Notes: generated from the letters alone by a model not told the origin. A stretch of DNA of 44,138 bases from Companilactobacillus versmoldensis DSM 14857 = KCTC 3814 (GCF_001434295.1 NZ_AZFA01000017.1:1-44138), one strand, 5' to 3'; positions 1 through 9,526 are shown, numbered from the stretch's first letter. Made by a program: numbers and translations.

Positions 1-17
1 TTGACTTAGAGCCATTT

Positions 18-1109
18 TTATTGTCGATTATTTTTTTCAAGTCGTTTAATAAATTTTTGAATTGCATGTAAGAATGGTTGACGATTATCACCAATCAGGC
101 CAATTGATTCAACAAATAACTCAAGTCCAATCAATAATGCCACTGCTAGTAGTAAACTACTCCAGAAATTAGATAGCGGGAACAGCAAAGAGATGAATGC
201 GAAAACTAAGGCAAGTCCATAAATGACCAAAACAGTTTGACGATGTGACAAACCTAATTGCATCAAACGATGATGCAAATGATGTTTATCAGCTTGCGTG
301 ATAGGCTTCTTGTTCAAGAAACGTCTCAACATCGCATACACAGTATCAGTTATCGGAACACCAAGAATTACCACTGGAATCAAGGTTGTGATGAAAGTAA
401 CATTTTTTAAACCTTTCAATGAAAAGACAGCAATCATGAAACCGATAAATAAGGCTCCTGTATCTCCTAAAAAGATGCTGGCTGGATGAAAATTATGCGG
501 TAGGAAACCGATCAAAGCTGCTACCAAGGCAAAAATCCAAATGGATACATAAACGTTTGAGAAGTTGAGAAAGAAATATCCGACAACTCCCATGGTGAAC
601 AGGCCAATAATCGATACCCCAGTAGCTAAGCCATCAAGTCCATCGATCAAATTGACCGCATTGGTAATCGCCAAGATCCAGATGATGGTGATTGGAAATC
701 CCCACCAACCAAGTTGGAAGGTACCCAAGAAAGGAATAACGATCTGATCCATGTGGATACCTGCAAGAAAATAAATAACCAACGATGCTACGAAAATACC
801 AGCCATTTTAGCTTTGGGCGACAATTCTCGAATATCGTCGATAATCCCGGTCAAAATAATTATCACTTCAGCCAAGAAGACACTGAATAGTTCATGACTA
901 GGGAACTGATTTCTCAGCAAAACAAAGGTCGAGAAGGTAAAGGCAATAAAAATTGCCAACCCACCCATAGTTGGCATTGGTTTCTTATTTACTCGCCGAG
1001 CATTAGGATTATCTACTGCTCCTAAAATATAAGCAAGCTTTATTACTAGCGGAGTTATTACCGCCGACAAGATCATCGTCAGAAACAACTTCACTATCAC
1101 ACTAAACAT
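18..1109 (-). CDS. tagO: Undecaprenyl-phosphate GlcNAc-1-phosphate transferase (TagO/WecA)
   Basis: This is a polytopic membrane enzyme of the MraY/WecA/TagO family. It transfers GlcNAc-1-phosphate from UDP-GlcNAc to undecaprenyl phosphate, the first step of wall teichoic acid or related polymer synthesis. Visible family motifs are DNPNARR near residue 33, the Mg-binding DD at 91-92 (DDIRELSPK), NLIDGLDG near 153-160, LGDTGA near 214 and HHLHHRL near 277. About ten hydrophobic segments fill the protein, and the length (363 aa) is normal. I chose the ATG at 1109 because GGGAGAA lies 9 nt upstream. An in-frame TTG at 1139 and ATG at 1118 lack good spacing to an RBS. Transcription is from its own promoter downstream of the rny terminator. 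The family call is firm; the exact polymer served is inferred. Confidence 0.93.
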   Translation of the reverse strand: MFSVIVKLFLTMILSAVITPLVIKLAYILGAVDNPNARRVNKKPMPTMGGLAIFIAFTFSTFVLLRNQFPSHELFSVFLAEVIIILTGIIDDIRELSPKAKMAGIFVASLVIYFLAGIHMDQIVIPFLGTFQLGWWGFPITIIWILAITNAVNLIDGLDGLATGVSIIGLFTMGVVGYFFLNFSNVYVSIWIFALVAALIGFLPHNFHPASIFLGDTGALFIGFMIAVFSLKGLKNVTFITTLIPVVILGVPITDTVYAMLRRFLNKKPITQADKHHLHHRLMQLGLSHRQTVLVIYGLALVFAFISLLFPLSNFWSSLLLAVALLIGLELFVESIGLIGDNRQPFLHAIQKFIKRLEKNNRQ

Positions 1110-1150
1110 ACTCGACATTTCTCCCAAACCCACTTTCAATTAATACTGTA

Positions 1151-1179
1151 ATTATACCAATACCTATGCTCAATACCAA
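1151..1179 (-). promoter_or_regulatory. Promoter of tagO
   Basis: On the minus strand, TTGGTA (1174-1179) and a perfect TATAAT (1151-1156) are separated by 17 bp. They lie about 40 nt upstream of the tagO start and just downstream of the rny terminator. This is sequence evidence only. Confidence 0.65.
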
Positions 1180-1189
1180 AAAAATCTAC

Positions 1190-1216
1190 AAAAAAAAGAT
1201 AGTGAAAACACTATCT
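1190..1216 (-). terminator. Rho-independent terminator of rny
   Basis: The minus strand reads AGATAGTG-TTTT-CACTATCT followed by a run of T. This is an 8-bp perfect stem directly after the rny stop codon. Confidence 0.9.
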
Positions 1217-1226
1217 CCCCTAATAT

Positions 1227-2792
1227 TTATTTTGCTAATTCAACTTTACGAACTTCACGAACAACCGTTACCTTAATGTGTCCAGGGTATTCAAGGTTGT
1301 CTTCAATTTCGTTCTTAATGTCTCTTGATAAAATTGCTGCCTGGTCATCAGAAATCTCTTCAGGTTTAACCATGATTCTAATTTCATGACCAGCTTGAAT
1401 TGCATAACAGTGATCAACACCATCATGCTTGTTGGCAATTTCTTCAAGCTTTTCAAGACGGTGAATGTAATTTTCCATTGATTCTGATCTAGCACCGGGT
1501 CTTGCGGCAGAGATTGCATCTGCAGCTGCGACGATGGTAGCAATCAATGATGTTGGTTCTACATCACCATGATGAGAAGCAATTGTATTTACAACTACTT
1601 CGGGTTCTTTATACTTAGTGGCTATATCCACGCCAATTTCAACGTGAGAGCCATCTACTTCACGATCAATAGATTTACCTATATCGTGTAATAACCCTGC
1701 TCGTTTTGCTAAAGTAACATCTTCACCCAATTCACCAGCCATAACTGCGGATAGTTTGGCTACTTCGATCGAGTGATTCAAAACATTTTGACCATAACTA
1801 GTACGATATTGCATACGTCCAATAATTTTAATTAAATCTGGGTTCACAGAACTGATCCCTAAACTATACACAGTCTGCTCTCCGACTTCACGAATGTGAT
1901 CATCCATTTCACGGCGGGCCTTGTCGACCATCTCTTCGATACGTGCTGGATGGATTCGACCATCTTCAATCAGCTTTTCCAAAGCCATGCGGGCGATTTC
2001 CCGACGGATCGGGTCAAAACCACTCAAGGCGACAGCTTCTGGAGTATCATCGATAATTAAATCGATACCCGTCAAAGCTTCGATAGTTCTAATATTTCTT
2101 CCTTCACGACCAATAATACGTCCCTTCATGTCTTCATTAGGTAACGTAACTGTAGTAACTGTCGATTCAGAAACCGTATCAGCGGCACTACGCTGAATAG
2201 CGGCAACAATCAGTGATTTTGCCTCTTTGTCAGCATATTGACGTGCCTGTTCATTACTTTGATTAATCATTGTTGCTCGTTCATGAGTCAATTTCTTATT
2301 CAAATCATCTAAAATTATTTTACGTGCTTGTTCTCTAGTTAAATTGCTGACTCTTGTCAATTCCGCTTTTTGTTCATCAAGAGTAGCTGTCAATTGTTCA
2401 TCTTTTTCAGCAAGTTGTTTTTGTCTAGCTGTAATATTATTTTCATTCTTCTCGATGTTTTCCTCACGTTTTTCCAACGATTGGTCCTTACGATCCAAAA
2501 TATCTTGTCTTTCAAGATTACGATTTTCCTGTTTCTTAACGTCATTACGACGATCATTCAAATCATTTTCTTGCTTTTCACGATACTTATGTGCTTCATC
2601 TTTAGCTTCAAGAAGTGTTTCCTTCTTTAAAGATTTAGCGGATTTTTTAGCATCAGAAATAATATCCTCGGCTGTTTTCTTAGCTTGTGAAAGTTTCTTC
2701 TCATAAGAGTCTTTACAGAGAGCATATCCGAAAAAGGCTCCTACAATCAATGTTATTAAGGCAAAAAAGAGGGTTATGATAGCATTCGGCAT
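1227..2792 (-). CDS. rny: Ribonuclease Y
   Basis: This is a membrane-anchored endoribonuclease that initiates mRNA decay in Firmicutes. It has an N-terminal membrane helix (about residues 4-26) and a long charged coiled coil (about 30-190, rich in K, E, Q and R). A KH RNA-binding domain follows ([15 protein letters not shown] from about 228), and then an HD phosphohydrolase domain with the metal-binding HD pair at 369-370 (LLHDIGKS). The length of 521 aa is typical. The start ATG follows a GGAGGTGATG Shine-Dalgarno. It lies directly downstream of recA but has its own promoter and terminator, and the recA-rny order is the usual one in Firmicutes. It appears intact. Confidence 0.97.
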   Translation of the reverse strand: MPNAIITLFFALITLIVGAFFGYALCKDSYEKKLSQAKKTAEDIISDAKKSAKSLKKETLLEAKDEAHKYREKQENDLNDRRNDVKKQENRNLERQDILDRKDQSLEKREENIEKNENNITARQKQLAEKDEQLTATLDEQKAELTRVSNLTREQARKIILDDLNKKLTHERATMINQSNEQARQYADKEAKSLIVAAIQRSAADTVSESTVTTVTLPNEDMKGRIIGREGRNIRTIEALTGIDLIIDDTPEAVALSGFDPIRREIARMALEKLIEDGRIHPARIEEMVDKARREMDDHIREVGEQTVYSLGISSVNPDLIKIIGRMQYRTSYGQNVLNHSIEVAKLSAVMAGELGEDVTLAKRAGLLHDIGKSIDREVDGSHVEIGVDIATKYKEPEVVVNTIASHHGDVEPTSLIATIVAAADAISAARPGARSESMENYIHRLEKLEEIANKHDGVDHCYAIQAGHEIRIMVKPEEISDDQAAILSRDIKNEIEDNLEYPGHIKVTVVREVRKVELAK

Positions 2793-2837
2793 GCCATCAC
2801 CTCCACTTATTTACTATTTAATTTTGTTTGTAAAATC

Positions 2838-2866
2838 TTAATATGAACCAAAACTTTTACATACAA
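2838..2866 (-). promoter_or_regulatory. Promoter of rny
   Basis: On the minus strand, TTGTAT (2861-2866), a 17-bp spacer and TATTAA (2838-2843) lie about 45 nt upstream of the rny start and after the recA terminator. Confidence 0.55.
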
Positions 2867-2910
2867 CTTTATATTATAGAATAAAATCCGTCTGTCAACA
2901 AAACAATCTG

Positions 2911-2939
2911 AAAAAAAGAGACCAATTATTTGGTCTCTT
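2911..2939 (-). terminator. Rho-independent terminator of recA
   Basis: The minus strand forms a 10-bp perfect stem AAGAGACCAA/TTGGTCTCTT with loop ATAA, followed by a T run. The recA stop codon TAA (2926-2928) lies inside the hairpin loop, so the last recA codons form the 5' arm. Confidence 0.92.
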
Positions 2940-4020
2940 CTGCAGAATTATTTGAATTATCAGCTTTTTCAGATGGATTTTCTTTTGTGTCATCCTCATC
3001 TGATTCAGCCTTCTTTTCATCAGCCTGGCCATCCATATTATACGCAGCCCGAACACGTTTCATGATCTCATCCATCTTTTCAGGATTCTCGGCTAAGAAG
3101 TTTTTAGCATTTTCTCGACCTTGACCAATTCGTTCGTCCTCATATGAATACCAAGAACCAGCTTTTTTAATAATATCTTTTTCAACGGCCATATCGACCA
3201 ATTCACCAGTTCTAGATATACCATGGCCATACATGATATCAACTAGAGCGACCTTAAATGGTGGTGCAACCTTGTTTTTAACGACTTTTATCTTAGTTTT
3301 ATTACCAATTACATCACTACCGTCTTTGATTTGTTCTGAACGACGGACTTCAAGTCTAATCGTTGAATAAAACTTCAAAGCACGACCACCTGGTGTCGTC
3401 TCAGGGTTACCAAACATGATACCAACTTTTTCACGGATCTGATTAATAAACAAAGCAATTGTCTTTGTTTTATTGATTGAACCAGATAACTTACGTAAAG
3501 CTTGTGACATCAAACGTGCCTGCAAACCAACGTGAGAGTCACCCATTTCTCCTTCAATTTCTGCTCTAGGAACTAAAGCAGCAACTGAATCAACGACTAC
3601 GATATCAACTGCACCACTAGAAACTAGCGCATCAGCAATTTCAAGTCCTTGTTCACCTGTATCCGGCTGTGAAAGAAGTAGATCATCGATATTTACGCCT
3701 AATGCAGTTGCATATGCAGGGTCCATGGCATTTTCAGCATCAATATAAGCTGCAGTGCCACCTTCCTTTTGAACTGCAGCAACGGCATGTAAAGCTACTG
3801 TGGTTTTACCAGAACTTTCAGGCCCATAAATCTCAACGATCCGGCCTCTTGGAAATCCACCGACTCCAAGGGCATTGTCTAAGGCTAATGATCCAGTGGA
3901 GACTGTTGAGATTTGAGTATTCAAATCGTCTCCCATTCGCATGATAGCACCTTTACCAAAATCTTTTTCAATCTTTTTTAGGGCGGTATCTAATGCTTTT
4001 TGACGTTCATCTTTTGCCAA
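2926..4020 (-). CDS. recA: Recombinase RecA
   Basis: RecA is the strand-exchange ATPase for homologous recombination and the co-protease that triggers LexA self-cleavage. Walker A GPESSGKT is at 66-73. The conserved core runs through [23 protein letters not shown] and [20 protein letters not shown]. The C-tail after about residue 330 is strongly acidic and Asn/Ser-rich, as in lactobacilli. The length is 364 aa. The start codon is TTG, fixed by AGGAGG 8 nt upstream. A promoter (4054-4082) and a LexA-box-like palindrome (4091-4104) sit upstream, which suggests SOS control. The terminator overlaps the stop codon. Confidence 0.98.
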   Translation of the reverse strand: MAKDERQKALDTALKKIEKDFGKGAIMRMGDDLNTQISTVSTGSLALDNALGVGGFPRGRIVEIYGPESSGKTTVALHAVAAVQKEGGTAAYIDAENAMDPAYATALGVNIDDLLLSQPDTGEQGLEIADALVSSGAVDIVVVDSVAALVPRAEIEGEMGDSHVGLQARLMSQALRKLSGSINKTKTIALFINQIREKVGIMFGNPETTPGGRALKFYSTIRLEVRRSEQIKDGSDVIGNKTKIKVVKNKVAPPFKVALVDIMYGHGISRTGELVDMAVEKDIIKKAGSWYSYEDERIGQGRENAKNFLAENPEKMDEIMKRVRAAYNMDGQADEKKAESDEDDTKENPSEKADNSNNSAEETK

Positions 4021-4053
4021 ATTGTCTTCCTCCTAATGCTTTCATCAGTATCA

Positions 4054-4082
4054 ATACTATTAGTAAATCATTCAAAAAGCAA
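4054..4082 (-). promoter_or_regulatory. Promoter of recA
   Basis: On the minus strand, TTGCTT (4077-4082), a 17-bp spacer and TAGTAT (4054-4059) lie between the cinA 3' end and recA. The LexA-like palindrome begins 9 bp upstream of the -35. Confidence 0.65.
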
Positions 4083-4108
4083 GAAAAAAGCAAACGTTTG
4101 TTCGCTTT
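4083..4108 (-). terminator. Terminator of the ftsK-cinA gene group, overlapping a LexA box
   Basis: The minus strand reads AAAGCGAAC-AAAC-GTTTGCTTT followed by TTT. This is a 9-bp stem with one G-U pair, just after the cinA stop. It would end transcription of the upstream pgsA-cinA genes. The same palindrome matches a LexA operator (see 4091-4104), so one element may serve two purposes. Confidence 0.7.
4091..4104 (-). promoter_or_regulatory. LexA (SOS) box upstream of recA
   Basis: The minus strand reads CGAACAAACGTTTG. It fits the Gram-positive LexA/DinR box CGAAC-N4-GTTCG at all but one position. It lies 9 bp upstream of the recA -35. recA is a classic LexA target in Firmicutes. LexA itself is not in this window. 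Confidence 0.6.
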
Positions 4109-4112
4109 ATTT

Positions 4113-4658
4113 TTATGCTATTTTTTCAACGAGTACAAAGGCGGAAATAACGGATTTTTGGCGAATCTCATTGCGACTTCCAGTAAAATGGAACTCCTTA
4201 ACTTCAACGCCACCCTTAATTTTATCGTAACAGCCAATAAAGACCGTTCCCACATCACTACCTTCTAATGGATCAGGTCCGGCAACACCAGTGATACCTA
4301 CACCAATGTCTTTTTCGAGGATAACGGCGGTGGATTCAGCCATTTGTTGAGCCACTGGGGCACTGACAACAGTATGTTTTTCAATTACTTCTGAAGGAAT
4401 GTGTAACAACTTTTCTTTCATTTCATCAGAGTAAGTCACATACCCTCCCTCAAAGACTTGGGAAGCGTGAGGGATATCAGCAATAGTTGCTTGAAAAAGA
4501 CCAGCTGTTAAACTTTCTGCAGCTGTGATGGTCTTTTTACTTGCTAATAACTTCTCAACTGTTCGCTTAGGGATTGCTTGATATTGTTCTGGAATGCCAT
4601 TTTTAAAACTGGCAGCTTCAATTTCTTCACGAAAATTCTCAAAAATTTCTTTATCCAT
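4113..4658 (-). CDS. cinA: Stand-alone CinA C-terminal domain (NMN amidohydrolase, PncC-like)
   Basis: The protein is 181 aa and contains only the CinA C-terminal domain. That domain deamidates nicotinamide mononucleotide in pyridine nucleotide salvage, and full-length CinA (about 410-420 aa) is competence- and damage-inducible. Residues of the PncC active site are recognisable: AES near 48 (the usual AESCTGG reads AESLTAG), YSDEMK near 78, and GITGVAGPD. The N-terminal MoCF-like domain is absent, leaving about 35 residues before the domain. The start ATG follows GTGAG at 5 nt. It sits in the normal cinA position between pgsA and recA. The domain call is good. Whether the short form is native to this genus or a truncation is unknown. 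Confidence 0.85.
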   Translation of the reverse strand: MDKEIFENFREEIEAASFKNGIPEQYQAIPKRTVEKLLASKKTITAAESLTAGLFQATIADIPHASQVFEGGYVTYSDEMKEKLLHIPSEVIEKHTVVSAPVAQQMAESTAVILEKDIGVGITGVAGPDPLEGSDVGTVFIGCYDKIKGGVEVKEFHFTGSRNEIRQKSVISAFVLVEKIA

Positions 4659-4682
4659 TTGTTCTCACTTCTAAATTACGTT

Positions 4683-5267
4683 TTATTTTTTAAAAATGTC
4701 ACGACTTTGTACAAAATAATCAATACCAGAATAAAGTGTAAAGAATAGGCAGATGTATAAGAAAATCTCCCCGATTGGGAAATGAATGGCACTAAAGAAG
4801 ATGTTATGCATCAATAGAAAGATGATAGCTAACATTTGCGTTGTTGTTTTGATCTTACCAGGCATTTGAGCAGCCATGACCTTACCACCATTTTCTAAGA
4901 CCAACATTCTCAAACCAGTAACAGCTAATTCACGGCACACGATAATAGCTACTACCCAAGCTGGAGCCATGTCTAAGCCTACTAAAAAGACAAAGGCTGT
5001 CATAGTTAACATCTTATCAGCTAAAGGATCGGCAAACTTACCAAAGTTAGTAACGATCTTATTTTTACGAGCAATCTTTCCATCGGCTAAATCAGTTAAT
5101 GATGCAATGATGAAAACGATTGTTGCCAAAACATGATTGACTGGGATCAAATCATCTAAGACATAAATATCTCCAAGGTTAGACCAGCTAAATGCTAGTA
5201 AAAGAATAAATATCGGGATCAAGATAATCCGAAACATTGTCAATCTATTTGGTAAATTCCACTCCAT
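4683..5267 (-). CDS. pgsA: CDP-diacylglycerol--glycerol-3-phosphate 3-phosphatidyltransferase
   Basis: This integral membrane enzyme makes phosphatidylglycerophosphate, committing CDP-diacylglycerol to phosphatidylglycerol and cardiolipin. The CDP-alcohol phosphotransferase signature D-G-x2-A-R-x8-G-x3-D-x3-D is complete (from ADGKIARK through FGKFADPLADK, about residues 62-84). Four to five hydrophobic segments surround it. The length of 194 aa is normal. It lies 24 nt upstream of cinA and 95 nt downstream of rodZ in the conserved ymfF-to-cinA gene group, and appears intact. Confidence 0.96.
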   Translation of the reverse strand: MEWNLPNRLTMFRIILIPIFILLLAFSWSNLGDIYVLDDLIPVNHVLATIVFIIASLTDLADGKIARKNKIVTNFGKFADPLADKMLTMTAFVFLVGLDMAPAWVVAIIVCRELAVTGLRMLVLENGGKVMAAQMPGKIKTTTQMLAIIFLLMHNIFFSAIHFPIGEIFLYICLFFTLYSGIDYFVQSRDIFKK

Positions 5268-5362
5268 TATTAGGTTCCTCCGTTATTCTCTTTTTAACGA
5301 CAAAATATATTAATAAATGGCGCCAACCAATTATTCAGTAGACACCATTTGTTTATTTAAAT

Positions 5363-6223
5363 CTATTTCACATTAAATGTTAATGTTCTTACGATTGAAG
5401 AACTGCTATCTGTTTTACCTAAGTCTACGTTCTTACCGGCAATTGAGATCTTTGTATGTGAAATATCACCAGTATGGATCGAGAATTGGCTAGTTCCTGA
5501 AGACACACTGGTTGACTTCTTGTCACCAGAGCTAATAGCTTGTTGCCAAACTGTATTGTTGGAACCCTCATTGAATGAGACCCAAGCTTGTCCACCATCA
5601 GCAGAGACTACAACGTTAGTATCTTTACCAGAAGGTAGATTAGTTACGTTATAAGTACCAGTTGTATCTGTTTCTTTGATTGTTACTTCAGAACTACTCT
5701 TAGCAGCTTTTTTCTTTGTCTTAGTTTGTTTCTTCTTAGAAGAATCACTTGAAGTAGATTTCTTAGAAGTCGTTTGTGAAGAACTATCCTTAGGAATAGT
5801 TACTTGAGAAGAGCTCTTCGAACGGTTGATCATTCCAAAAGCAATCACCGCAATAATTACAATCACTACGATTCCAACAATGATTTGTGGAATGTAGTTT
5901 CTGAGTCCGCTAAAGAAAGAATTTGAACTATCAGCAATAGCACGTTTCTTTGTTGGCTCTGTCGTATCAACTGTTTCGTGTGGTTGTGAATCTGGGATCT
6001 CGCTCTTATATTCATCCAATAGTTCGTCGCTATCGAGATCTACCGCCTCACAATATTGTTTGATAAAGGCACGAACATAAAAGTCGCCTGGAAGATGATC
6101 AAATTGACCTTCTTCAATCGCAATCAAATATCTTTTTTGAATTTTAGTGACTTGTTGCAAGTCATCAATTGTGTAACCCTTTTTGATCCGGGCATTTCTT
6201 AATTTTTGGCCAATTTCGTCCAT
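5363..6223 (-). CDS. rodZ: RodZ/YmfM-type membrane protein with HTH domain
   Basis: RodZ-family proteins link the cell-shape cytoskeleton to the membrane; in Gram-positive cocci and rods this family is often called YmfM. Residues 5-65 form an HTH_25 (Xre/Cro-like) domain beginning IGQKLRNARIKKGYT. One transmembrane helix lies at about 112-132. It is followed by a Ser/Thr/Lys-rich linker (about 135-185) and a C-terminal DUF4115-type extracytoplasmic domain. The length of 286 aa is typical. The start ATG is 6 nt after GGTGG. It lies between ymfI and pgsA in the conserved order. Confidence 0.9.
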   Translation of the reverse strand: MDEIGQKLRNARIKKGYTIDDLQQVTKIQKRYLIAIEEGQFDHLPGDFYVRAFIKQYCEAVDLDSDELLDEYKSEIPDSQPHETVDTTEPTKKRAIADSSNSFFSGLRNYIPQIIVGIVVIVIIAVIAFGMINRSKSSSQVTIPKDSSSQTTSKKSTSSDSSKKKQTKTKKKAAKSSSEVTIKETDTTGTYNVTNLPSGKDTNVVVSADGGQAWVSFNEGSNNTVWQQAISSGDKKSTSVSSGTSQFSIHTGDISHTKISIAGKNVDLGKTDSSSSIVRTLTFNVK

Positions 6224-6284
6224 TTCATACCACCATTAACTAATTTTTATAAGTATACCATATTAATATTTATTTCGAGCTAGC

Positions 6285-7004
6285 TTAAAGGAGCCATCCA
6301 CCTGCAAAATAAATCGTTTGTCCCGTCAAATAATTCGACTTCATTTCTACTAAGTAATCAACTAATTCCGCAATTTCATCGGCATTAGCTAAGCGATTAG
6401 CTGGAATATCTTCTTTAACGGCTTCTAAATCTTCTTTCGAAAATTCATTATTCATCTTCGTATCAACAGCTCCGGGCGCGACTACATTTACAGAAATACC
6501 CAATGAAGCAACTTCCTTAGCGTAAGCATCAGCAAAGGAAGACATAGCTCCTTTTACTGTACTATAGACCACTTCCATCGCAGAACCAATCTTACCGTAA
6601 ATCGACCCGATAAAGACGACTCGACCATGATGTTTAGTTGCCAACTTATCTTGCAACTCCTTTAAGATCATGATTGGTTGTTTAATGTGAATATTCCACA
6701 ACGAATCCAATTCTTGCTCATCCATATCAACTAAAAGCTTGTAATATGTATTACCCTGTGCAAAAACGATTGCATCAAGTCCATAGATCTGTGATAACAA
6801 ATGATCAACTTGATCTGATTCCATATCATATTGGACTGGAATAAAATCCTGATGCGGATATTTAGAACTTAATTGTTGATAAAGATCATCGATCCGCTGA
6901 CGATTCTTATTATAGTGTAAATATAATGACCAGCCCTGATCGGCCAGCTTTTTAGCAGTTCCCGCACCAATATCTCCGGAACTACCCATGATCAATGCAT
7001 ACAT
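6285..7004 (-). CDS. ymfI: SDR family oxidoreductase (YmfI-like, FabG-related)
   Basis: This is a short-chain dehydrogenase with an N-terminal Rossmann nucleotide-binding motif GSSGDIGAG (close to the usual TGxxxGIG). It also has the catalytic YSTVKGA segment (Tyr and Lys present) and a C-terminal YLTGQTIYFAGGW typical of FabG-like enzymes. The substrate is unknown. The start is taken as the ATG at 7004, 2 nt after the ymfH stop, because the family begins with a short strand leading straight into the Rossmann motif. Upstream ATG (7016) and TTG (7022) are possible and would overlap ymfH. It is part of the conserved ymfF-ymfH-ymfI-rodZ-pgsA group. Confidence 0.88.
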   Translation of the reverse strand: MYALIMGSSGDIGAGTAKKLADQGWSLYLHYNKNRQRIDDLYQQLSSKYPHQDFIPVQYDMESDQVDHLLSQIYGLDAIVFAQGNTYYKLLVDMDEQELDSLWNIHIKQPIMILKELQDKLATKHHGRVVFIGSIYGKIGSAMEVVYSTVKGAMSSFADAYAKEVASLGISVNVVAPGAVDTKMNNEFSKEDLEAVKEDIPANRLANADEIAELVDYLVEMKSNYLTGQTIYFAGGWLL

Positions 7005-7005
7005 C

Positions 7006-8247
7006 TTATTTTCCATCCGCAATCAAATTATAATGTGTGAAATTTTTATCCATAAATATTTCTTTAGAGGCTGTGAAAACATCATCTAGTGTAATTGAAT
7101 TTAACAGTTGAATCAATTCCAGATAATCAACATCATAAAATTGTAATTCAGCAATTTGATTAGCAATCGCATCAGGTGAATTTTGGGCAAATAAATATGC
7201 CCCGATAGCATCACGTCTGATCCGCTCAAAACGTTCAGGAGTCAAGATCTCTTCCAAGTTATTATTCAATAAACAATTACGCAAATAATCTTGAAAAGCT
7301 TTTGGATCATTGGTTGACCCACTAACAATGATAAAACAATAGTCATTTTCTGCAACCACATTATAAGAAAAACTATCATCAATCAAATTCTTTTGCGTCA
7401 TAGCCTGATAATTTTCGGAAGACTCGCCAATCAATGTTTCCAAAATCATATTTAAAATATATTGATATTTGACCAACTCATAACCCGATAACTTAGTATC
7501 AACTCGGATACCAAAAGCAGCTCGGCTTTGGCTGATGTTCATAGATGATTGACCACCAGGACCGATCTTCGTGGCCTCATTGTGTTTAACGATTGGGGCT
7601 GTCTGATTGTTATCAAACGGCGAATCATCGACTACTTTAAGGATCTTATCAAAATCAATATTTCCTACGACCACTAGATCCATATTTTGTGGGCGATAAC
7701 TATTTTTATACGTCGCCAATAAATTATCCTTATTGATCGACTGTAATGAATCAGTTGAACCAGCAATATCTTTAGCAATTGGATCACCAGGATAAAGTTG
7801 TTCTAAAATGCGTTCTTCAAGCACCCACTCAGGCATGTCCAAATACATTTGGATCTCTTGATTGATGATGCCACGTTCTGAAGCTACATTGTCTTCAGTG
7901 AAGTAAGGATGTTCGATCAAGTCTAATAAAACTTTTAAATTGTCATAAGGGTTCTCTAATGTTTGATACAAATAAGCTGTTTTAGTGTAACTAGTATAGG
8001 CGTTGGCATTAGCGCCATATTCGGCGAATTTCTCAGAAACGTCATATCCCGGCTTGGCGAACAATTTATGTTCAATAAAGTGGGCGATTCCAGCAGGTAA
8101 ATACTTCCCACTGCCAAGATTAGTGTCAACTGAGCCAAAATTGGCCATGGCTACACTATAAGTTTGCTTATATCCAGGCAGTGGCACTGCAGTGACCCGA
8201 AAACCATTTGGTAATGTCTGAACAAATTTTTGCAGTTTTTCTGCCAT
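7006..8247 (-). CDS. ymfH: M16 family zinc metallopeptidase (YmfH-like)
   Basis: This M16B (insulinase/processing-peptidase) family member carries the inverted zinc motif HFIEH (HxxEH) near residue 57 and the distal glutamate region ERGIINQEIQM. It is therefore probably the active subunit. The length of 413 aa is usual for YmfH. It begins 1 nt after the ymfF stop with GGGAG 6 nt from ATG, so the two are translated together and likely act as a pair. The physiological substrate is not known. Confidence 0.92.
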   Translation of the reverse strand: MAEKLQKFVQTLPNGFRVTAVPLPGYKQTYSVAMANFGSVDTNLGSGKYLPAGIAHFIEHKLFAKPGYDVSEKFAEYGANANAYTSYTKTAYLYQTLENPYDNLKVLLDLIEHPYFTEDNVASERGIINQEIQMYLDMPEWVLEERILEQLYPGDPIAKDIAGSTDSLQSINKDNLLATYKNSYRPQNMDLVVVGNIDFDKILKVVDDSPFDNNQTAPIVKHNEATKIGPGGQSSMNISQSRAAFGIRVDTKLSGYELVKYQYILNMILETLIGESSENYQAMTQKNLIDDSFSYNVVAENDYCFIIVSGSTNDPKAFQDYLRNCLLNNNLEEILTPERFERIRRDAIGAYLFAQNSPDAIANQIAELQFYDVDYLELIQLLNSITLDDVFTASKEIFMDKNFTHYNLIADGK

Positions 8248-8248
8248 A

Positions 8249-9526
8249 TTATTCTCCCATCATTTGATATTGAGCGATTATGTGCAAGCGATTGGCAACC
8301 CTAATGATATCGTTACGGCTGACCTTTGCTAACTCATTTTGATACTTATCTTCAGCCAAAACAGCTTCAGGATAAACCGTCTCCCACATACTGCGCATGA
8401 TATAGTGCTGAATTGTATCAGATGCTACTTCGCGTCTCGTATGCAGGACCTTTTTCGCATGTTCAATCTGACTATCAGTGAATTCACCATTCTGAATAAA
8501 TTCTAACTGACGCTTGATCAATGCGATTGCCTTAGCCATATCCTTGCCATCTAATCCAGCTTGAACCGTCAACAAATGATTTGTTGGTTGATAGGTACTG
8601 GAAACTGAATATGCCAAACTGTTTCGCTCACGAACTTGCAAGAACAGTTGTGACTGGTCATCCCCACCAAAAATCAAGTTCATAGCTTGTGGCGCTAAAT
8701 GGCTGGAGCCCTTTTCCAATTTATCAGAAACGAAAGCCAAAGCCAAATGACTCTGATTAACGGTTTTTTGGTCAGTCTTTGTTGCCGGCATCTTGATCAA
8801 ATCAGTAAAATCCTCAAATTGAACTTGAAGATCACGACGATTTTTACTCTCAACTAAACCAGTAAATTTATCCCGCATCAATTTGGAAAACTTTTCTGGA
8901 TCAACATTGCCAACGACGTTGATCATCACAAAATCGTTGTCGATTGCTTGATGGTAATAGTCGACCAATTCTGAATTAGTCAAGGATTTCAATTCTTCTT
9001 TATCACCAAAGATCGGTAACTGCCGATTCTGATCGTTCAAATGAACCAACTTGGCTAACTCTAACATACTAACGAGATCTTGATTATCATCGACTGCTTC
9101 TAAGTTTGACAACATATTCCTTTTTTCAGTAGTAAAGGCCATCTCATCAAATTCATCAGCAGATTTCAAGTTAGGATGAAAAATTATGTCATTCAACAAT
9201 TCTAGATTGTTTTCTAATTGTTTAGTGTTGCCAGTCAAGAAACTAGGATCAGCAAATTCAACTGAAAAACCTAGGTCATTGAAATTCAAAAGCGAACGAG
9301 TATAAGCATTTATCTCAGCACCATACAATTCCATTTCACGATCATTGATAGCTTTGAAACTAGGATATTTAGCACTCGAATTGCTCATGACGTTGGCTAA
9401 CAAGCGTCTTTTAGTTGATTCTTTTTTATCGATCGGACGTAAGAAGTCGATTTGGATTTTGATCGTACGGAACTGTTGTAATTGCTTGATGTTCAGTACG
9501 ACATTTTTTGCTAATGTTTCTCTCAA
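8249..9526 (-). CDS. ymfF: M16 family peptidase-like protein lacking the zinc motif (YmfF-like)
   Basis: This 425-aa M16-fold protein is the partner of the downstream ymfH. Where active members have HxxEH, this protein reads [14 protein letters not shown], so it probably cannot bind zinc and acts as a structural or regulatory subunit, as in other M16B pairs. The start is TTG, overlapping the ftsK stop as TTGA (9523-9526). This indicates translational coupling. The C-terminal half ([17 protein letters not shown]) is the expected M16_C region. Confidence 0.9.
   Translation of the reverse strand: MRETLAKNVVLNIKQLQQFRTIKIQIDFLRPIDKKESTKRRLLANVMSNSSAKYPSFKAINDREMELYGAEINAYTRSLLNFNDLGFSVEFADPSFLTGNTKQLENNLELLNDIIFHPNLKSADEFDEMAFTTEKRNMLSNLEAVDDNQDLVSMLELAKLVHLNDQNRQLPIFGDKEELKSLTNSELVDYYHQAIDNDFVMINVVGNVDPEKFSKLMRDKFTGLVESKNRRDLQVQFEDFTDLIKMPATKTDQKTVNQSHLALAFVSDKLEKGSSHLAPQAMNLIFGGDDQSQLFLQVRERNSLAYSVSSTYQPTNHLLTVQAGLDGKDMAKAIALIKRQLEFIQNGEFTDSQIEHAKKVLHTRREVASDTIQHYIMRSMWETVYPEAVLAEDKYQNELAKVSRNDIIRVANRLHIIAQYQMMGE

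Noticed and set aside
2344-2706. Ser/Phe-rich plus-strand open frame
   Set aside because: It is the mirror of the Lys/Glu-rich coiled coil of rny. There is no RBS or family, and the strand is opposite to a certain gene.
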